45,590 nucleotides of DNA, from NCBI GenBank assembly GCA_964636675.1, contig CAZWUO010000010.1, positions 1-45,590 of the forward strand. The letters are read 5' to 3'. The DNA comes from JALUUH01 sp964636675 (GTDB lineage: Bacteria; Pseudomonadota; Gammaproteobacteria; S012-40). Both the position numbers and the translations under genes were made by a program. The notes under the pieces are model-generated. The model saw only the letters and a list, made by a program, of their open reading frames with translations. It searched no databases and had not been told where the DNA came from. Below are positions 1 to 8,137 of the stretch, piece after piece. The stretch's first letter is position 1. Every line of letters starts with the position of its first letter.

Positions 1-168
1 CTATTACGCGTCATTTCGCCTCGTCATGAAAGGAATATGACGTACACTAAAAACCGAAATCTCAATCGTTATGGGTATATAGGAGAAAAATATACTTCCA
101 TTAATTCTTTGCTTTCTAATGTACGTTTCTTTCCAATTAAAGGATTTAAAAACTACCGGTTGAAATAA
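1..168 (+). CDS. Possible C-terminal end of an unknown gene cut by the left edge
   Basis: Frame 1 is open from the first base for 55 codons to a TAA stop at 166-168. The encoded tail is basic and rich in Asn and Tyr, and I recognise no family in it. An open stretch of this length in AT-rich DNA could arise by chance, so it is only a candidate for the end of a gene starting outside the window. The only in-frame ATG (37-39) has no clear ribosome binding site. It could also be debris of a mobile element, since a relic transposon end lies at 267-289. Confidence 0.3.
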   Translation, partial: LLRVISPRHERNMTYTKNRNLNRYGYIGEKYTSINSLLSNVRFFPIKGFKNYRLK

Positions 169-266
169 TCCGCATTTTCAGAAAATCCAGAGATATTAGA
201 AATATTCTGAAATAAAATATTACTCCTACTGTGATACATGCCAGCATTAAGATTGATGATTACACC

Positions 267-289
267 TCACTCTCTCACTTAATCAGAGG
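267..289. repeat. Relic copy of the MITE/IS end also found at 17812-17834
   Basis: These 23 bases match 17812-17834 at 21 positions, including an exact 17-base run (273-289 and 17818-17834). At the second site the sequence is the right terminal repeat of a MITE-like element flanked by CTAG. Here it abuts the stop codon of the minus-strand aldose epimerase gene, and no partner end is visible in the window. Confidence 0.5.
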
Positions 290-1168
290 CTATAGATTTA
301 TATCGATGATTTCTATGCTATATCTCCAGCTGCGTTCTGAATATGCTGGAAGTTTTATGATGCCTTCTTTTGCAGTAAACTCGCCTAGGTGATTTGGCTT
401 ACTTGCATATCCTGACCAGGGTTCGATACACACAAAGTTAGCATCTGGTTTGGACCAAATACCCAAGTCTGGGAAATCTGCAAAATGTACCGAGAGTGCC
501 TTTTTTTCTGCGGTGCCGTAATCGACAGAATGGCTTTTTAGATCGGTAAAAACCAGTGCATCATGGTTAAAAACCCCTTGCGTTAAACGGAGCGTATTCT
601 TGTTGAGTGGGTTAGCGACCTTTTTACCTAATAGGCCATTTTGTAATTGCCATATTGCATCTGTTTCAGGTTTTGCAAACTGTATGATGTGCGCTGATGG
701 TTCAATATTGGGATAAATGGGGTAAATGAACGCTGGGTGTGCTCCCAGGCTAAAGGGTAATTCATGCTCATGTTGATTGCGCACTAGATAGTCAACATGG
801 AGTGTGCTTTTCTCTAAAATAAATTTAACGATGAATTCGAAGGGAAAAGGGTAGTATTTAAAGGTATCGGTGGTATTAACCAGTCTAAACCAAGCTTGAT
901 TTTGGCGTAATAATATATTTTCAAAAAAATGGTCACGCGCAAAACCATGTTGCGTTAATGGATGAGTTTTTCCTCGGTGGATTAATTGATCGTTAACCAG
1001 TCGACCGACGATGGGAAATAAATTCGGTGCGTGGCGTGGCCAGATGTGCTCATCCGCTTGCCAAATGAGTTCAGTCCCGTTGCGGGTTTTGAGTGATTGC
1101 AATTCGGCGCCAAAATTAGAAATTGTGACCGCTATTAGGTTGTTAATAAGAAAAAACTTTTCATCCAT
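290..1168 (-). CDS. Aldose 1-epimerase family protein (LacX-like)
   Basis: This 292-residue protein belongs to the galactose mutarotase superfamily, whose members interconvert the alpha and beta anomers of aldoses or of sugar derivatives. The family hallmarks are visible: His74 in HGFAR, His144 in SLGAHPAF, and the likely catalytic base Glu249 in CIEPWSGY. There is no signal peptide, so it should be cytosolic. Length and motif layout fit the LacX branch rather than GalM, but the sugar substrate cannot be read from sequence. It stands alone on the minus strand, divergent from msrAB. The ATG at 1168 has only a weak AAAGAA-type ribosome binding site. Confidence 0.85.
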   Translation of the reverse strand: MDEKFFLINNLIAVTISNFGAELQSLKTRNGTELIWQADEHIWPRHAPNLFPIVGRLVNDQLIHRGKTHPLTQHGFARDHFFENILLRQNQAWFRLVNTTDTFKYYPFPFEFIVKFILEKSTLHVDYLVRNQHEHELPFSLGAHPAFIYPIYPNIEPSAHIIQFAKPETDAIWQLQNGLLGKKVANPLNKNTLRLTQGVFNHDALVFTDLKSHSVDYGTAEKKALSVHFADFPDLGIWSKPDANFVCIEPWSGYASKPNHLGEFTAKEGIIKLPAYSERSWRYSIEIIDINL

Positions 1169-1476
1169 AATGCATTCTTTAAAGTAAGGTTAATGATGTG
1201 TCGCTGTTATCAGCGCACATGTTCAGCGAAAGATACCTTGTAGGAGCGTATGTGCTTGCAAATTGAAATGATTGATATCCTGTTGATATTAATAAATATA
1301 TTATCATGAATTAATATTATTGTTAAATCGATAAAGGCTATTAGCTTGTTCTCGTGGCCGGCGTGACAAAAGTGTGATTTTTTCGTGATCAAATGGCGAT
1401 ATATGGCTTATATGATTTTAGCCTGTGACGATGTATCGGGTAATCAATAAGCTGGTCAATAATATGGTGAGCGTTA
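1169..1476. other. Intergenic region between the divergent epimerase and msrAB genes
   Basis: This 308-base stretch is AT-rich and should hold promoters for both flanking genes. TTGATA occurs twice near 1270-1285, but no -35/-10 pair convinced me. GGTGAG at 1466-1471 is the ribosome binding site of msrAB. Two short minus-strand reading frames here show no protein-like features. Confidence 0.4.
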
Positions 1477-2622
1477 ATGAAAAAAGTGACAACAATGAAG
1501 CAAATTTTGAGTATTCTTAGTTTAACGGGTTTAACTCTTTTTGGTATTTTGGGCACTTCATCTTTGATTGCTTCTGCAAACTCAAAAGATAGCGCTGAAA
1601 TGGTGACGGAACGGCAGCAGCTCGCCACCGCAATTCTGGCGGGTGGTTGTTTTTGGTGTATGGAGCATCCCTTTGAAAAATTGGATGGGGTTGTTTCGGT
1701 GGTCTCTGGGTATACGGATGGACACGTGAAAAATCCCAGTTACCCGCAAGTTACCTCCGGTCAAAGTGGACATGTTGAAGCGGTGCAAATTAAATATGAT
1801 TCGCGTAAAATTTCCTATGAAACCTTATTGGATGTATTTTGGCGGCAGATTGATCCGACGGATGAAGGTGGATCATTTGTCGACAGAGGGCCGCATTATC
1901 GATCCGTTATTTTTTTCCATGATGCAGCGCAAAGAAAAATTGCAGAAGAATCTAAGCAAAGGCTTGACGCCAGTGGTATTTATTCTAAATCTATTGTTGT
2001 TCCAATCAAGCCTGCTAAAGTATTTTATGTGGCAGAAGAATATCATCAGGATTATTATAAGAAGAATCCTATTCGTTATGCTTATTATCGTCAGCGTTCA
2101 GGTCGCGATCAGTATCTTAAAACGATCTGGGGTGATAGTGAGCAAGAATTAAAGAGAGTGATATCTAAGATGTCTTCTAAGTATCAACGTCCAGCATTGA
2201 GTGTGATCAAGCAAAAGCTAAATGATTTACAGTTTCAAGTGACTCAAGAGAATGGCACAGAGAGGCCGTTCGATAATGCGTATTGGGATAATAAAGTACC
2301 GGGTATTTATGTTGATGTGGTATCCGGTGAGCCCTTGTTTAGTTCGCTTGATAAATATGAATCAAAAACGGGTTGGCCGAGCTTTACTCAGCCGATGAGC
2401 GGTGTGTCTTTGATTGAAGTTAAAGACCGCGGTTTTTTTATGACGCGTGTCGAAATCAGAAGTCAATATGCTGATTCGCATCTTGGGCATGTGTTTAATG
2501 ATGGGCCAGCGCCAACCGGGAAGCGGTATTGTATGAACTCAGCTGCGTTAAAATTCATTTCCTCAGATAATCTTGAAGACGAGGGCTATGGTGAATATCT
2601 AGCGATGTTCGTTGGCCTATAA
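1477..2622 (+). CDS. msrAB: Bifunctional peptide methionine sulfoxide reductase MsrA/MsrB, exported
   Basis: The protein (381 residues) fuses MsrA, which reduces the S epimer of methionine sulfoxide, to MsrB, which reduces the R epimer. MsrA comes first, with catalytic Cys58 in GGCFWC. MsrB follows from about residue 240, with GWPSF, HLGHVFNDGP and catalytic Cys352 in RYCMNS. The zinc-binding CxxC pairs of some MsrB proteins are not seen. An N-terminal hydrophobic segment (about residues 9-32) preceded by lysines indicates export, so it probably repairs envelope proteins after oxidative damage. GGTGAG at 1466-1471 supports ATG 1477. A second ATG at 1495 would still keep a signal peptide. Confidence 0.95.
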   Translation: MKKVTTMKQILSILSLTGLTLFGILGTSSLIASANSKDSAEMVTERQQLATAILAGGCFWCMEHPFEKLDGVVSVVSGYTDGHVKNPSYPQVTSGQSGHVEAVQIKYDSRKISYETLLDVFWRQIDPTDEGGSFVDRGPHYRSVIFFHDAAQRKIAEESKQRLDASGIYSKSIVVPIKPAKVFYVAEEYHQDYYKKNPIRYAYYRQRSGRDQYLKTIWGDSEQELKRVISKMSSKYQRPALSVIKQKLNDLQFQVTQENGTERPFDNAYWDNKVPGIYVDVVSGEPLFSSLDKYESKTGWPSFTQPMSGVSLIEVKDRGFFMTRVEIRSQYADSHLGHVFNDGPAPTGKRYCMNSAALKFISSDNLEDEGYGEYLAMFVGL

Positions 2623-2664
2623 AAAAGTGGGTTTCTAAACTCATTATTCGATCCTTAGAAAAGC

Positions 2665-4212
2665 CTATTGATCCGTTTCATAATAATCAGATTCAAGCCT
2701 TGATTCAGCGGTAGGAATGAGTAAATCAAACTGCACACCTTTGATATCCAACACTTGAAAAATAACTCTAGTACCTGATTTCAGGTGCTTTAATTGAATA
2801 TACCAATGAGGAGTGTTGGCATGAACTGGGTCGATGAATAAAGTGTTTTTTCGATCAAATAGATGATTTAACGAGTAGGTTTTTTTACGCGATAATAGGG
2901 TGATTTCAATACCGGTAATTTTTTTATTGGTTTTGAAGCTAATATCATTGTTTAGATTTTCCTTATTGAGTCTTGAGGTAACGATTCTGCCATCGGGATT
3001 AACAGATGCATCGAGTTGTTCTGTGAGTGTTTGGTCGTTTTCAAGGTTTAGTTTAATTGCATATTGTTCTGGTTTATTTTGAATGTTGTTTATTTCTATT
3101 TTTCCTTCATATGCATTTATAATTTCATTGACAAAATAAAGCCCAAGACCTTTGCCATTGACACCTTTTCTGCGTTTAGTCGAATACCCGAGTTTGAAAA
3201 GATTTTCGCGAGTTTCTTCGGTAATCGTAGGTCCGGGGTTGTAAATCGATAATTTGCTGTATTTTCCAGATTTATTTAGGCTGATATTGACTCTTGAATG
3301 TTTGCTGGAATATTTTTTTTGATTGATATAATACAATGAATTATTGATCAAGTTTTCTAGCATTAATATGATGTAGTTTTCATTACCGAGTAAGTGGTCA
3401 GAATATTTGAGATGGATACGAAAACGAGAATTTGTGTATTCATAAGGCGTTTTTTTATGGCCTTCTAGCGGTAGTTTTTCGTCGAGATCATGAATAAAAG
3501 GGGCTAATGCTTTGATGACAGCCGTGCGTGTGGAAAATATCGGCGAGAATGGGGCAGGCGATTTTTCGGTTTCAAATTGTTGGCGGTAATAGTGTTCCTC
3601 GGCTACGTAAATTTTTTCGGCGATGTAAAGACCGATATTATCCGTAGTAGAAAGATCAAGCAAATCCCATAAGTAGCCCATTGCGTGCAGTGCATCGAGG
3701 TAAATTTGATTTTTGTCATTTTCCGAATGGGTTAATGCATCTTGTAAAGCGGTATTTACTTTGTCATAACTAATGACGCCGTTATGCCGCACTTCCGCCG
3801 CGATATTTTGAAAGTGCAAAAACTTTTCATCGTATTCGATGTGTTCGAGCAGTCTATCGCTGATGAATAGCTTTAATTTGTCAGCGTGTCCAGAGTACTT
3901 TTGTACTCGGTTTTGCAACGCATTGCGCGAGGTTTGCAGTTCGCTGAGAAGCTTTTCGTGTTTTTCAAAAATGGTATCCATTTGCTTGCTGCGACGGTTA
4001 TGAAATACCAGGTCTATAGTCAATATAAGCAAAAAGAAAAATAATAAGATATATTTTATTTGTTCACTTGGTAAGTAAGAGGGAAGACTAAGTGAAATCA
4101 ATAGTGCGCTATTGTTGTTAGTCACGAAGAAAAACGTAATCACGCATAAGCTGGCGATAAACGAAGCCCAGGGGTAATAGATCTTGGGCTTCTTTAATGA
4201 GATCGTCATCAT
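2665..4212 (-). CDS. Membrane sensor histidine kinase with atypical phosphoacceptor region
   Basis: I start this gene at the tandem ATGs 4212/4209, seven bases after the stop of the response-regulator gene. A longer frame reaching 4332 would overlap the regulator by over 100 bases. From 4212 the protein has 515 residues: two hydrophobic segments near the N terminus, a coiled-coil linker, a helical region and a HATPase domain. The ATPase shows the N box (LENLINNS), the G1-like NPGPTI and the G2 box GKGLGLYF. I cannot find a canonical H-box (His-Glu/Asp with a following Pro). About 130 residues follow the ATPase and match nothing I recognise. It probably signals to the regulator encoded directly upstream. 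Confidence 0.8.
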   Translation of the reverse strand: MMTISLKKPKIYYPWASFIASLCVITFFFVTNNNSALLISLSLPSYLPSEQIKYILLFFFLLILTIDLVFHNRRSKQMDTIFEKHEKLLSELQTSRNALQNRVQKYSGHADKLKLFISDRLLEHIEYDEKFLHFQNIAAEVRHNGVISYDKVNTALQDALTHSENDKNQIYLDALHAMGYLWDLLDLSTTDNIGLYIAEKIYVAEEHYYRQQFETEKSPAPFSPIFSTRTAVIKALAPFIHDLDEKLPLEGHKKTPYEYTNSRFRIHLKYSDHLLGNENYIILMLENLINNSLYYINQKKYSSKHSRVNISLNKSGKYSKLSIYNPGPTITEETRENLFKLGYSTKRRKGVNGKGLGLYFVNEIINAYEGKIEINNIQNKPEQYAIKLNLENDQTLTEQLDASVNPDGRIVTSRLNKENLNNDISFKTNKKITGIEITLLSRKKTYSLNHLFDRKNTLFIDPVHANTPHWYIQLKHLKSGTRVIFQVLDIKGVQFDLLIPTAESRLESDYYETDQ

Positions 4213-4219
4213 TGTGTCA

Positions 4220-5023
4220 TTAATCTTTGATTGTTTTCCAACAATATGCACCCTCGTCTCCTGCAGCGACGACGCCGCTGCCTGATTTGCACAGTTCGAT
4301 AAATTGTCCTTTGCCACCGTCTGCGATGTCAAATGCGCGTCTGAGTGTTTTGATATGTTGGCGATAAGTGGCGTAAGCGTATCGATCAGGGTCTAATCCC
4401 AAGCCTTCGGCTATTTGAAATGTGGTTACCGGACGTGGGCTACGTTCTACGAGAAATTTAAGAATTTTACGTGGCGTGGGCGATAATGGGCGTTTTGGGT
4501 TGTCGGGATTCATCAGTTTCTTGCCTTTCCAGTAAACTTCCCAGCTATCGAGGTCTAGTTTTAGATTGCCATCTATTAGGGTATTAGAAATATTCTGAAC
4601 CGAATCTGAGTTAGTGAGTGCACTTTGTCGGATAGCCGCTTTAATGCGCCAGGTGAGAACTTCCTCAATGTTTTTTTGATGTTTGGATATAAAGTCTGCA
4701 ACTGACCGTTGCTCTAAGGCTTCTTTTTCTATGTCGGTGCCATTATGCTCAGACAAGAAGATGACCGGTATATGTGGCCATTTTTTATGTAGCGCCTGAG
4801 AGACCGAAAGACCTGCATGGTCATTTCCATTCATTCTCGCGTCAAGTATTGCGATATCGGGTGCATTTTGCCTATCTGACTTAGTAATGAACTGTTTCGC
4901 CGCTTCACCAAACTTGAAAATATCAAGGTGGTTTGGTTGATCGTCAAGTGCGGCTTTTTCAAGCACTGGTTTAAATTTTTTGACCCAATGTGTTTGGTCT
5001 TCAACCCAAAGTATTTTTGCCAT
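4220..5023 (-). CDS. Two-component response regulator with winged-helix output domain
   Basis: The protein has 267 residues. The receiver domain spans about residues 1-125, with the acidic pair Glu8/Asp9, phosphoacceptor Asp61 in AILDARMNG, Ser91 and Lys114 in FISKH, a complete set. After a linker, residues about 165-262 look like an OmpR/PhoB-type winged helix (LSPTPRKILKFLVE, then YRQHIKTLRRAF), so it should bind DNA. It is transcribed first, seven bases before the kinase gene, forming an operon. Its targets cannot be inferred. The ATG at 5023 has no strong ribosome binding site. The dispersed motif at 5028-5040 sits directly in its leader. Confidence 0.85.
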   Translation of the reverse strand: MAKILWVEDQTHWVKKFKPVLEKAALDDQPNHLDIFKFGEAAKQFITKSDRQNAPDIAILDARMNGNDHAGLSVSQALHKKWPHIPVIFLSEHNGTDIEKEALEQRSVADFISKHQKNIEEVLTWRIKAAIRQSALTNSDSVQNISNTLIDGNLKLDLDSWEVYWKGKKLMNPDNPKRPLSPTPRKILKFLVERSPRPVTTFQIAEGLGLDPDRYAYATYRQHIKTLRRAFDIADGGKGQFIELCKSGSGVVAAGDEGAYCWKTIKD

Positions 5024-5027
5024 AGTC

Positions 5028-5040
5028 TAGGGCCTGTTAA
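5028..5040 (+). repeat. Copy 1 of the dispersed TAGGGYCTGTTRA motif
   Basis: TAGGGCCTGTTAA lies just upstream of the response-regulator start codon. Close copies follow the serA-like gene (10442) and precede comEA (21107). This is the shortest match of the three. Confidence 0.35.
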
Positions 5041-5198
5041 TCCTCATTTGAAGTCAGCGTGTTGTGCCACAAATGGCCTTATTCAGTGAAACAAACGAAT
5101 GTGTGCAACGCATAGTCTCATTTTGCGGGACTCGCATGTGACAGCTCGGAGTCTACGATAATCTTCTTTTTGTTTGTTGCGCAAGCTGTTTCCATTGA

Positions 5199-5226
5199 TT
5201 GGTGCACCTTATACTCCGTTTATGCT
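5199..5226 (+). promoter_or_regulatory. Candidate gyrA promoter
   Basis: TTGGTG (5199-5204) and TATGCT (5221-5226) are separated by 16 bases, an acceptable sigma70 layout. TGCTAGAAT overlapping the second box could serve as an extended -10 instead. The 400-base gap between the response regulator and gyrA (5024-5425) contains no gene, so a promoter is expected here. The -10 box coincides with the left arm of the inverted repeat at 5221-5286. Confidence 0.35.
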
Positions 5227-5286
5227 AGAATGGCGCCACCTTGAAAACCTATTAAAAACAGTCGGATCAAGGGTGTTTCTAGCATA
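5221..5286 (+). promoter_or_regulatory. Long imperfect inverted repeat upstream of gyrA
   Basis: TATGCTAGAA (5221-5230) and TTCTAGCATA (5277-5286) are exact 10-base inverted arms. Inside them CACCTTGA (5237-5244) can pair with TCAAGGGTG (5267-5275) with one bulge, so the whole 66 bases can fold into one structure. A second small hairpin, CTTCAG/CTGAAG, follows at 5287-5303. It may be an operator overlapping the promoter or a leader RNA structure. Confidence 0.5.
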
Positions 5287-5425
5287 CTTCAGGAGTGCTG
5301 AAGCACAAAATTTTGAGTTGCTAATGGGTTTTTGGTGGAATCGGGTATAGCTAGCCTGTGTTTGCTACTGAGCACCTGATGATCGGCAATGAACAACATG
5401 CGTTATTTTGAGAAAAAGTAGGTAT

Positions 5426-8089
5426 ATGGAAACATTCGCTAGAGAAGTTTTACCGATAAATATTGAAGACGAAATGCGTCAGTCGTATATGGAGTATGCG
5501 ATGAGCGTTATCGTTGGTCGTGCTTTGCCCGATGTGCGCGATGGGCTAAAACCGGTTCACCGACGTGTTTTGTTTGCGATGAATGAACTCAATAATGATT
5601 TTAATAAGCCCTATAAGAAATCAGCTCGGATTGTGGGTGATGTCATCGGTAAATACCATCCGCATGGTGATACCGCAGTATATGATGCCATTGTTCGCAT
5701 GGCGCAACCCTTCTCCATGCGTTATATGCTCGTAGACGGACAAGGTAATTTTGGATCTGTCGATGGGGACTCTCCAGCGGCCATGCGTTATACCGAAGTA
5801 CGCATGAGTAAATTAGCGCATGAAATCTTGGCTGATCTGGAAAAAGAAACGGTCGATTTTCTTCCCAATTATGACGAATCAGAGTACGAACCTCGGGTAA
5901 TGCCGGCTAAATTCCCTGTTTTGCTGGTGAACGGTTCCTCGGGCATCGCGGTCGGCATCGCGACCAACATAGCACCGCATAATCTTACTGAAGTGATTAA
6001 TGCCACGATTGCGTTGATTGAAAACCCAGAATTAACAATACCTGAATTAATGCAATATATTCCTGGACCTGATTTTCCCACTGCGGGAATCATCAATGGC
6101 TCTAGAGGTATTCGGGAGGCATATACCACGGGCAAGGGACGTATTTATATTCGTGCTCGGGTTGAAATTGAGAGCAATGAAAAAACCGGTAAAGATACCA
6201 TCGTAGTGCACGAGTTACCTTACCAGGTTAATAAAGCCCGATTATTAGAAAAAATTGCAGAGTTGGTGAAGGACAAAAAGCTTGAAGGTATCACCGAGCT
6301 TCGCGATGAGTCGGATAAAGACGGTATGCGCATGGTGATTGAATTGCGCCGTGGCGAAAATGCTGACGTCTTGTTGAATAACCTATACCAGCAGACTCAA
6401 ATGCAAAACGTATTTGGCATCAACATGGTCGCTTTAGTTGATGGGCAGCCCCGCTTATTAACCCTCAAACAAATGCTCGAAGCCTTTATTCGTCATCGAC
6501 GGGAAGTCGTTACGCGACGTACTGAGTTCGAGTTACGCAAAGCCCGCGAACGCGCGCATATTCTAGAAGGCTTAGCCGTCGCATTGGCTAGCATTGACAT
6601 CATTATCGCGTTAATCAAAGCTTCGCAGACTTCAGCAGAAGCGAAACAGGCTTTGATGGCTCAGTCCTGGGAGCCTGGCGTGGTGACTGAAATGTTAGGT
6701 CGTTCGGGTGCGCGTTTGTCGCGTCCTGAAGAGTTGGGCGATAGCTTTGGTTTGACTGAAAATGGTTATTTATTGTCAGATGCTCAAGCCCAAGCTATTT
6801 TGGATATGCGCTTAAATCGTTTAACCGGCTTGGAAAAAGATAAGATTATTCATGAGTATAAAGAGCTACTTATTAAAATCGAAGGATTACTCGAGATCTT
6901 GGGTGATACCGTAAAACTATTAGAAGTCATCAAGCAAGAAATTTCGATGATTCGAGACCAGTACGGCGATGCCAGACGTACAGAAATAGTACACACTCAA
7001 TTAGATCTTTGTGCCGAAGACATGATTGACGACGAACCCATGGTGGTTACTTTGTCACATGCGGGTTACGTAAAATCTCAACCACTGACGACTTATGGCG
7101 CGCAACGACGAGGTGGTCGTGGGAAATCTTCGACCGGTATGAAGGATGAGGATTTCATCGACAAATTGTTTATCGCAAGTGCTCACGACACCTTATTGTG
7201 TTTTTCAAGTCGCGGTAAACTTTACTGGCTAAAAGTTTATGAAATCCCGCAAACCAGTCGCACCGCACGCGGCCGACCTATCGTGAATTTATTACCGCTG
7301 GATGAAGGCGAAAGAATTAATGCGGTTTTACCTATTCGCGAATATGATCCTGAGAAGTTTATTTTCATGGCAACCAGTAAAGGAACAGTGAAGAAGACTT
7401 CGCTCGCAAATTTTTCACGTCCGCGTTCAAGTGGTCTTATTGCGGTTGATTTGCGTGATGATGATCAATTAGTGGGTGTCGATATTACGGACGGCACACA
7501 AAATATAATGTTATTTAGCAGTGCTGGCAAAGCCATTCGTTTTAAGGAAGAACAAGTACGGCCTATGGGACGTACGGCAACCGGTGTTCGCGGCATTAGG
7601 CTAGTAGGTGATCAGACTGTGATTGCGTTGATTGTGGTGCATGATGGTCAGGTATTAACGGCTACGGCAAATGGCTATGGCAAACGCACCTCCGTTGATG
7701 GTTATCCCGTACACAGTCGTGGTGGTCAAGGTGTTATTTCTATTCAGACTTCTGAGCGTAATGGAAACGTAGTTGCGGCAGTACTGGCGGGTGATGATGA
7801 CGAAATAATGTTGATAAGCGATGGTGGTACCTTGGTAAGAACTCGAATTTCTGAAGTGTCATCCCAGGGACGTAATACCCAAGGCGTGCGCTTGATCAAC
7901 CTTGGAAAAGAAGAAAAACTGGTCGGTTTAGATAATATTTGTGATTTAGACATCAGTGAAGATGACGACTCTGAAGACAAAAAAGCATCTATGAACGAGG
8001 ATGCTTCCTTAGAAAATGAGCGTCCATCAGAAAATAGCGCGTCATCGAATACTCCCCCAGCAGAAGATGATAAACCGTCAGAAAAATAA
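5426..8089 (+). CDS. gyrA: DNA gyrase subunit A
   Basis: GyrA is the cleaving and rejoining subunit of DNA gyrase, which with GyrB adds negative supercoils. From ATG 5426 the protein has 887 residues and its numbering matches E. coli exactly through the active site, with catalytic Tyr122 in RYTEVRM. The reading frame extends upstream to a TTG at 5408, but the family N terminus and AGTAGG just before 5426 favour the ATG. The C-terminal DNA-wrapping domain carries the GyrA box QRRGGRG. Residue 83, the main quinolone-resistance position, is Thr where E. coli has Ser, and Asp87 is present; Thr83 is natural in several gammaproteobacteria. The protein ends in an acidic, low-complexity tail of about 50 residues. 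It heads the gene run to rpsA. Confidence 0.98.
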   Translation: METFAREVLPINIEDEMRQSYMEYAMSVIVGRALPDVRDGLKPVHRRVLFAMNELNNDFNKPYKKSARIVGDVIGKYHPHGDTAVYDAIVRMAQPFSMRYMLVDGQGNFGSVDGDSPAAMRYTEVRMSKLAHEILADLEKETVDFLPNYDESEYEPRVMPAKFPVLLVNGSSGIAVGIATNIAPHNLTEVINATIALIENPELTIPELMQYIPGPDFPTAGIINGSRGIREAYTTGKGRIYIRARVEIESNEKTGKDTIVVHELPYQVNKARLLEKIAELVKDKKLEGITELRDESDKDGMRMVIELRRGENADVLLNNLYQQTQMQNVFGINMVALVDGQPRLLTLKQMLEAFIRHRREVVTRRTEFELRKARERAHILEGLAVALASIDIIIALIKASQTSAEAKQALMAQSWEPGVVTEMLGRSGARLSRPEELGDSFGLTENGYLLSDAQAQAILDMRLNRLTGLEKDKIIHEYKELLIKIEGLLEILGDTVKLLEVIKQEISMIRDQYGDARRTEIVHTQLDLCAEDMIDDEPMVVTLSHAGYVKSQPLTTYGAQRRGGRGKSSTGMKDEDFIDKLFIASAHDTLLCFSSRGKLYWLKVYEIPQTSRTARGRPIVNLLPLDEGERINAVLPIREYDPEKFIFMATSKGTVKKTSLANFSRPRSSGLIAVDLRDDDQLVGVDITDGTQNIMLFSSAGKAIRFKEEQVRPMGRTATGVRGIRLVGDQTVIALIVVHDGQVLTATANGYGKRTSVDGYPVHSRGGQGVISIQTSERNGNVVAAVLAGDDDEIMLISDGGTLVRTRISEVSSQGRNTQGVRLINLGKEEKLVGLDNICDLDISEDDDSEDKKASMNEDASLENERPSENSASSNTPPAEDDKPSEK

Positions 8090-8137
8090 ACGCGTTTTTA
8101 GAAGTATGATAATTATTTAAGGCAGTAGGAGAAAAAA

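Noticed and set aside
1210..1392. 60-codon minus-strand reading frame upstream of msrAB
   Set aside because: No ribosome binding site, Ile-rich composition expected of AT-rich non-coding DNA, no recognisable motif.
1766..2152. 128-codon plus-strand frame inside msrAB
   Set aside because: Lies wholly within msrAB in another frame; the MsrA motifs show which frame is real.
2632..2661. TTTCTAA/TTAGAAA inverted repeat between the convergent msrAB and kinase genes
   Set aside because: Seven weak AT pairs with a 16-base loop and no T tract; too weak to call a terminator.
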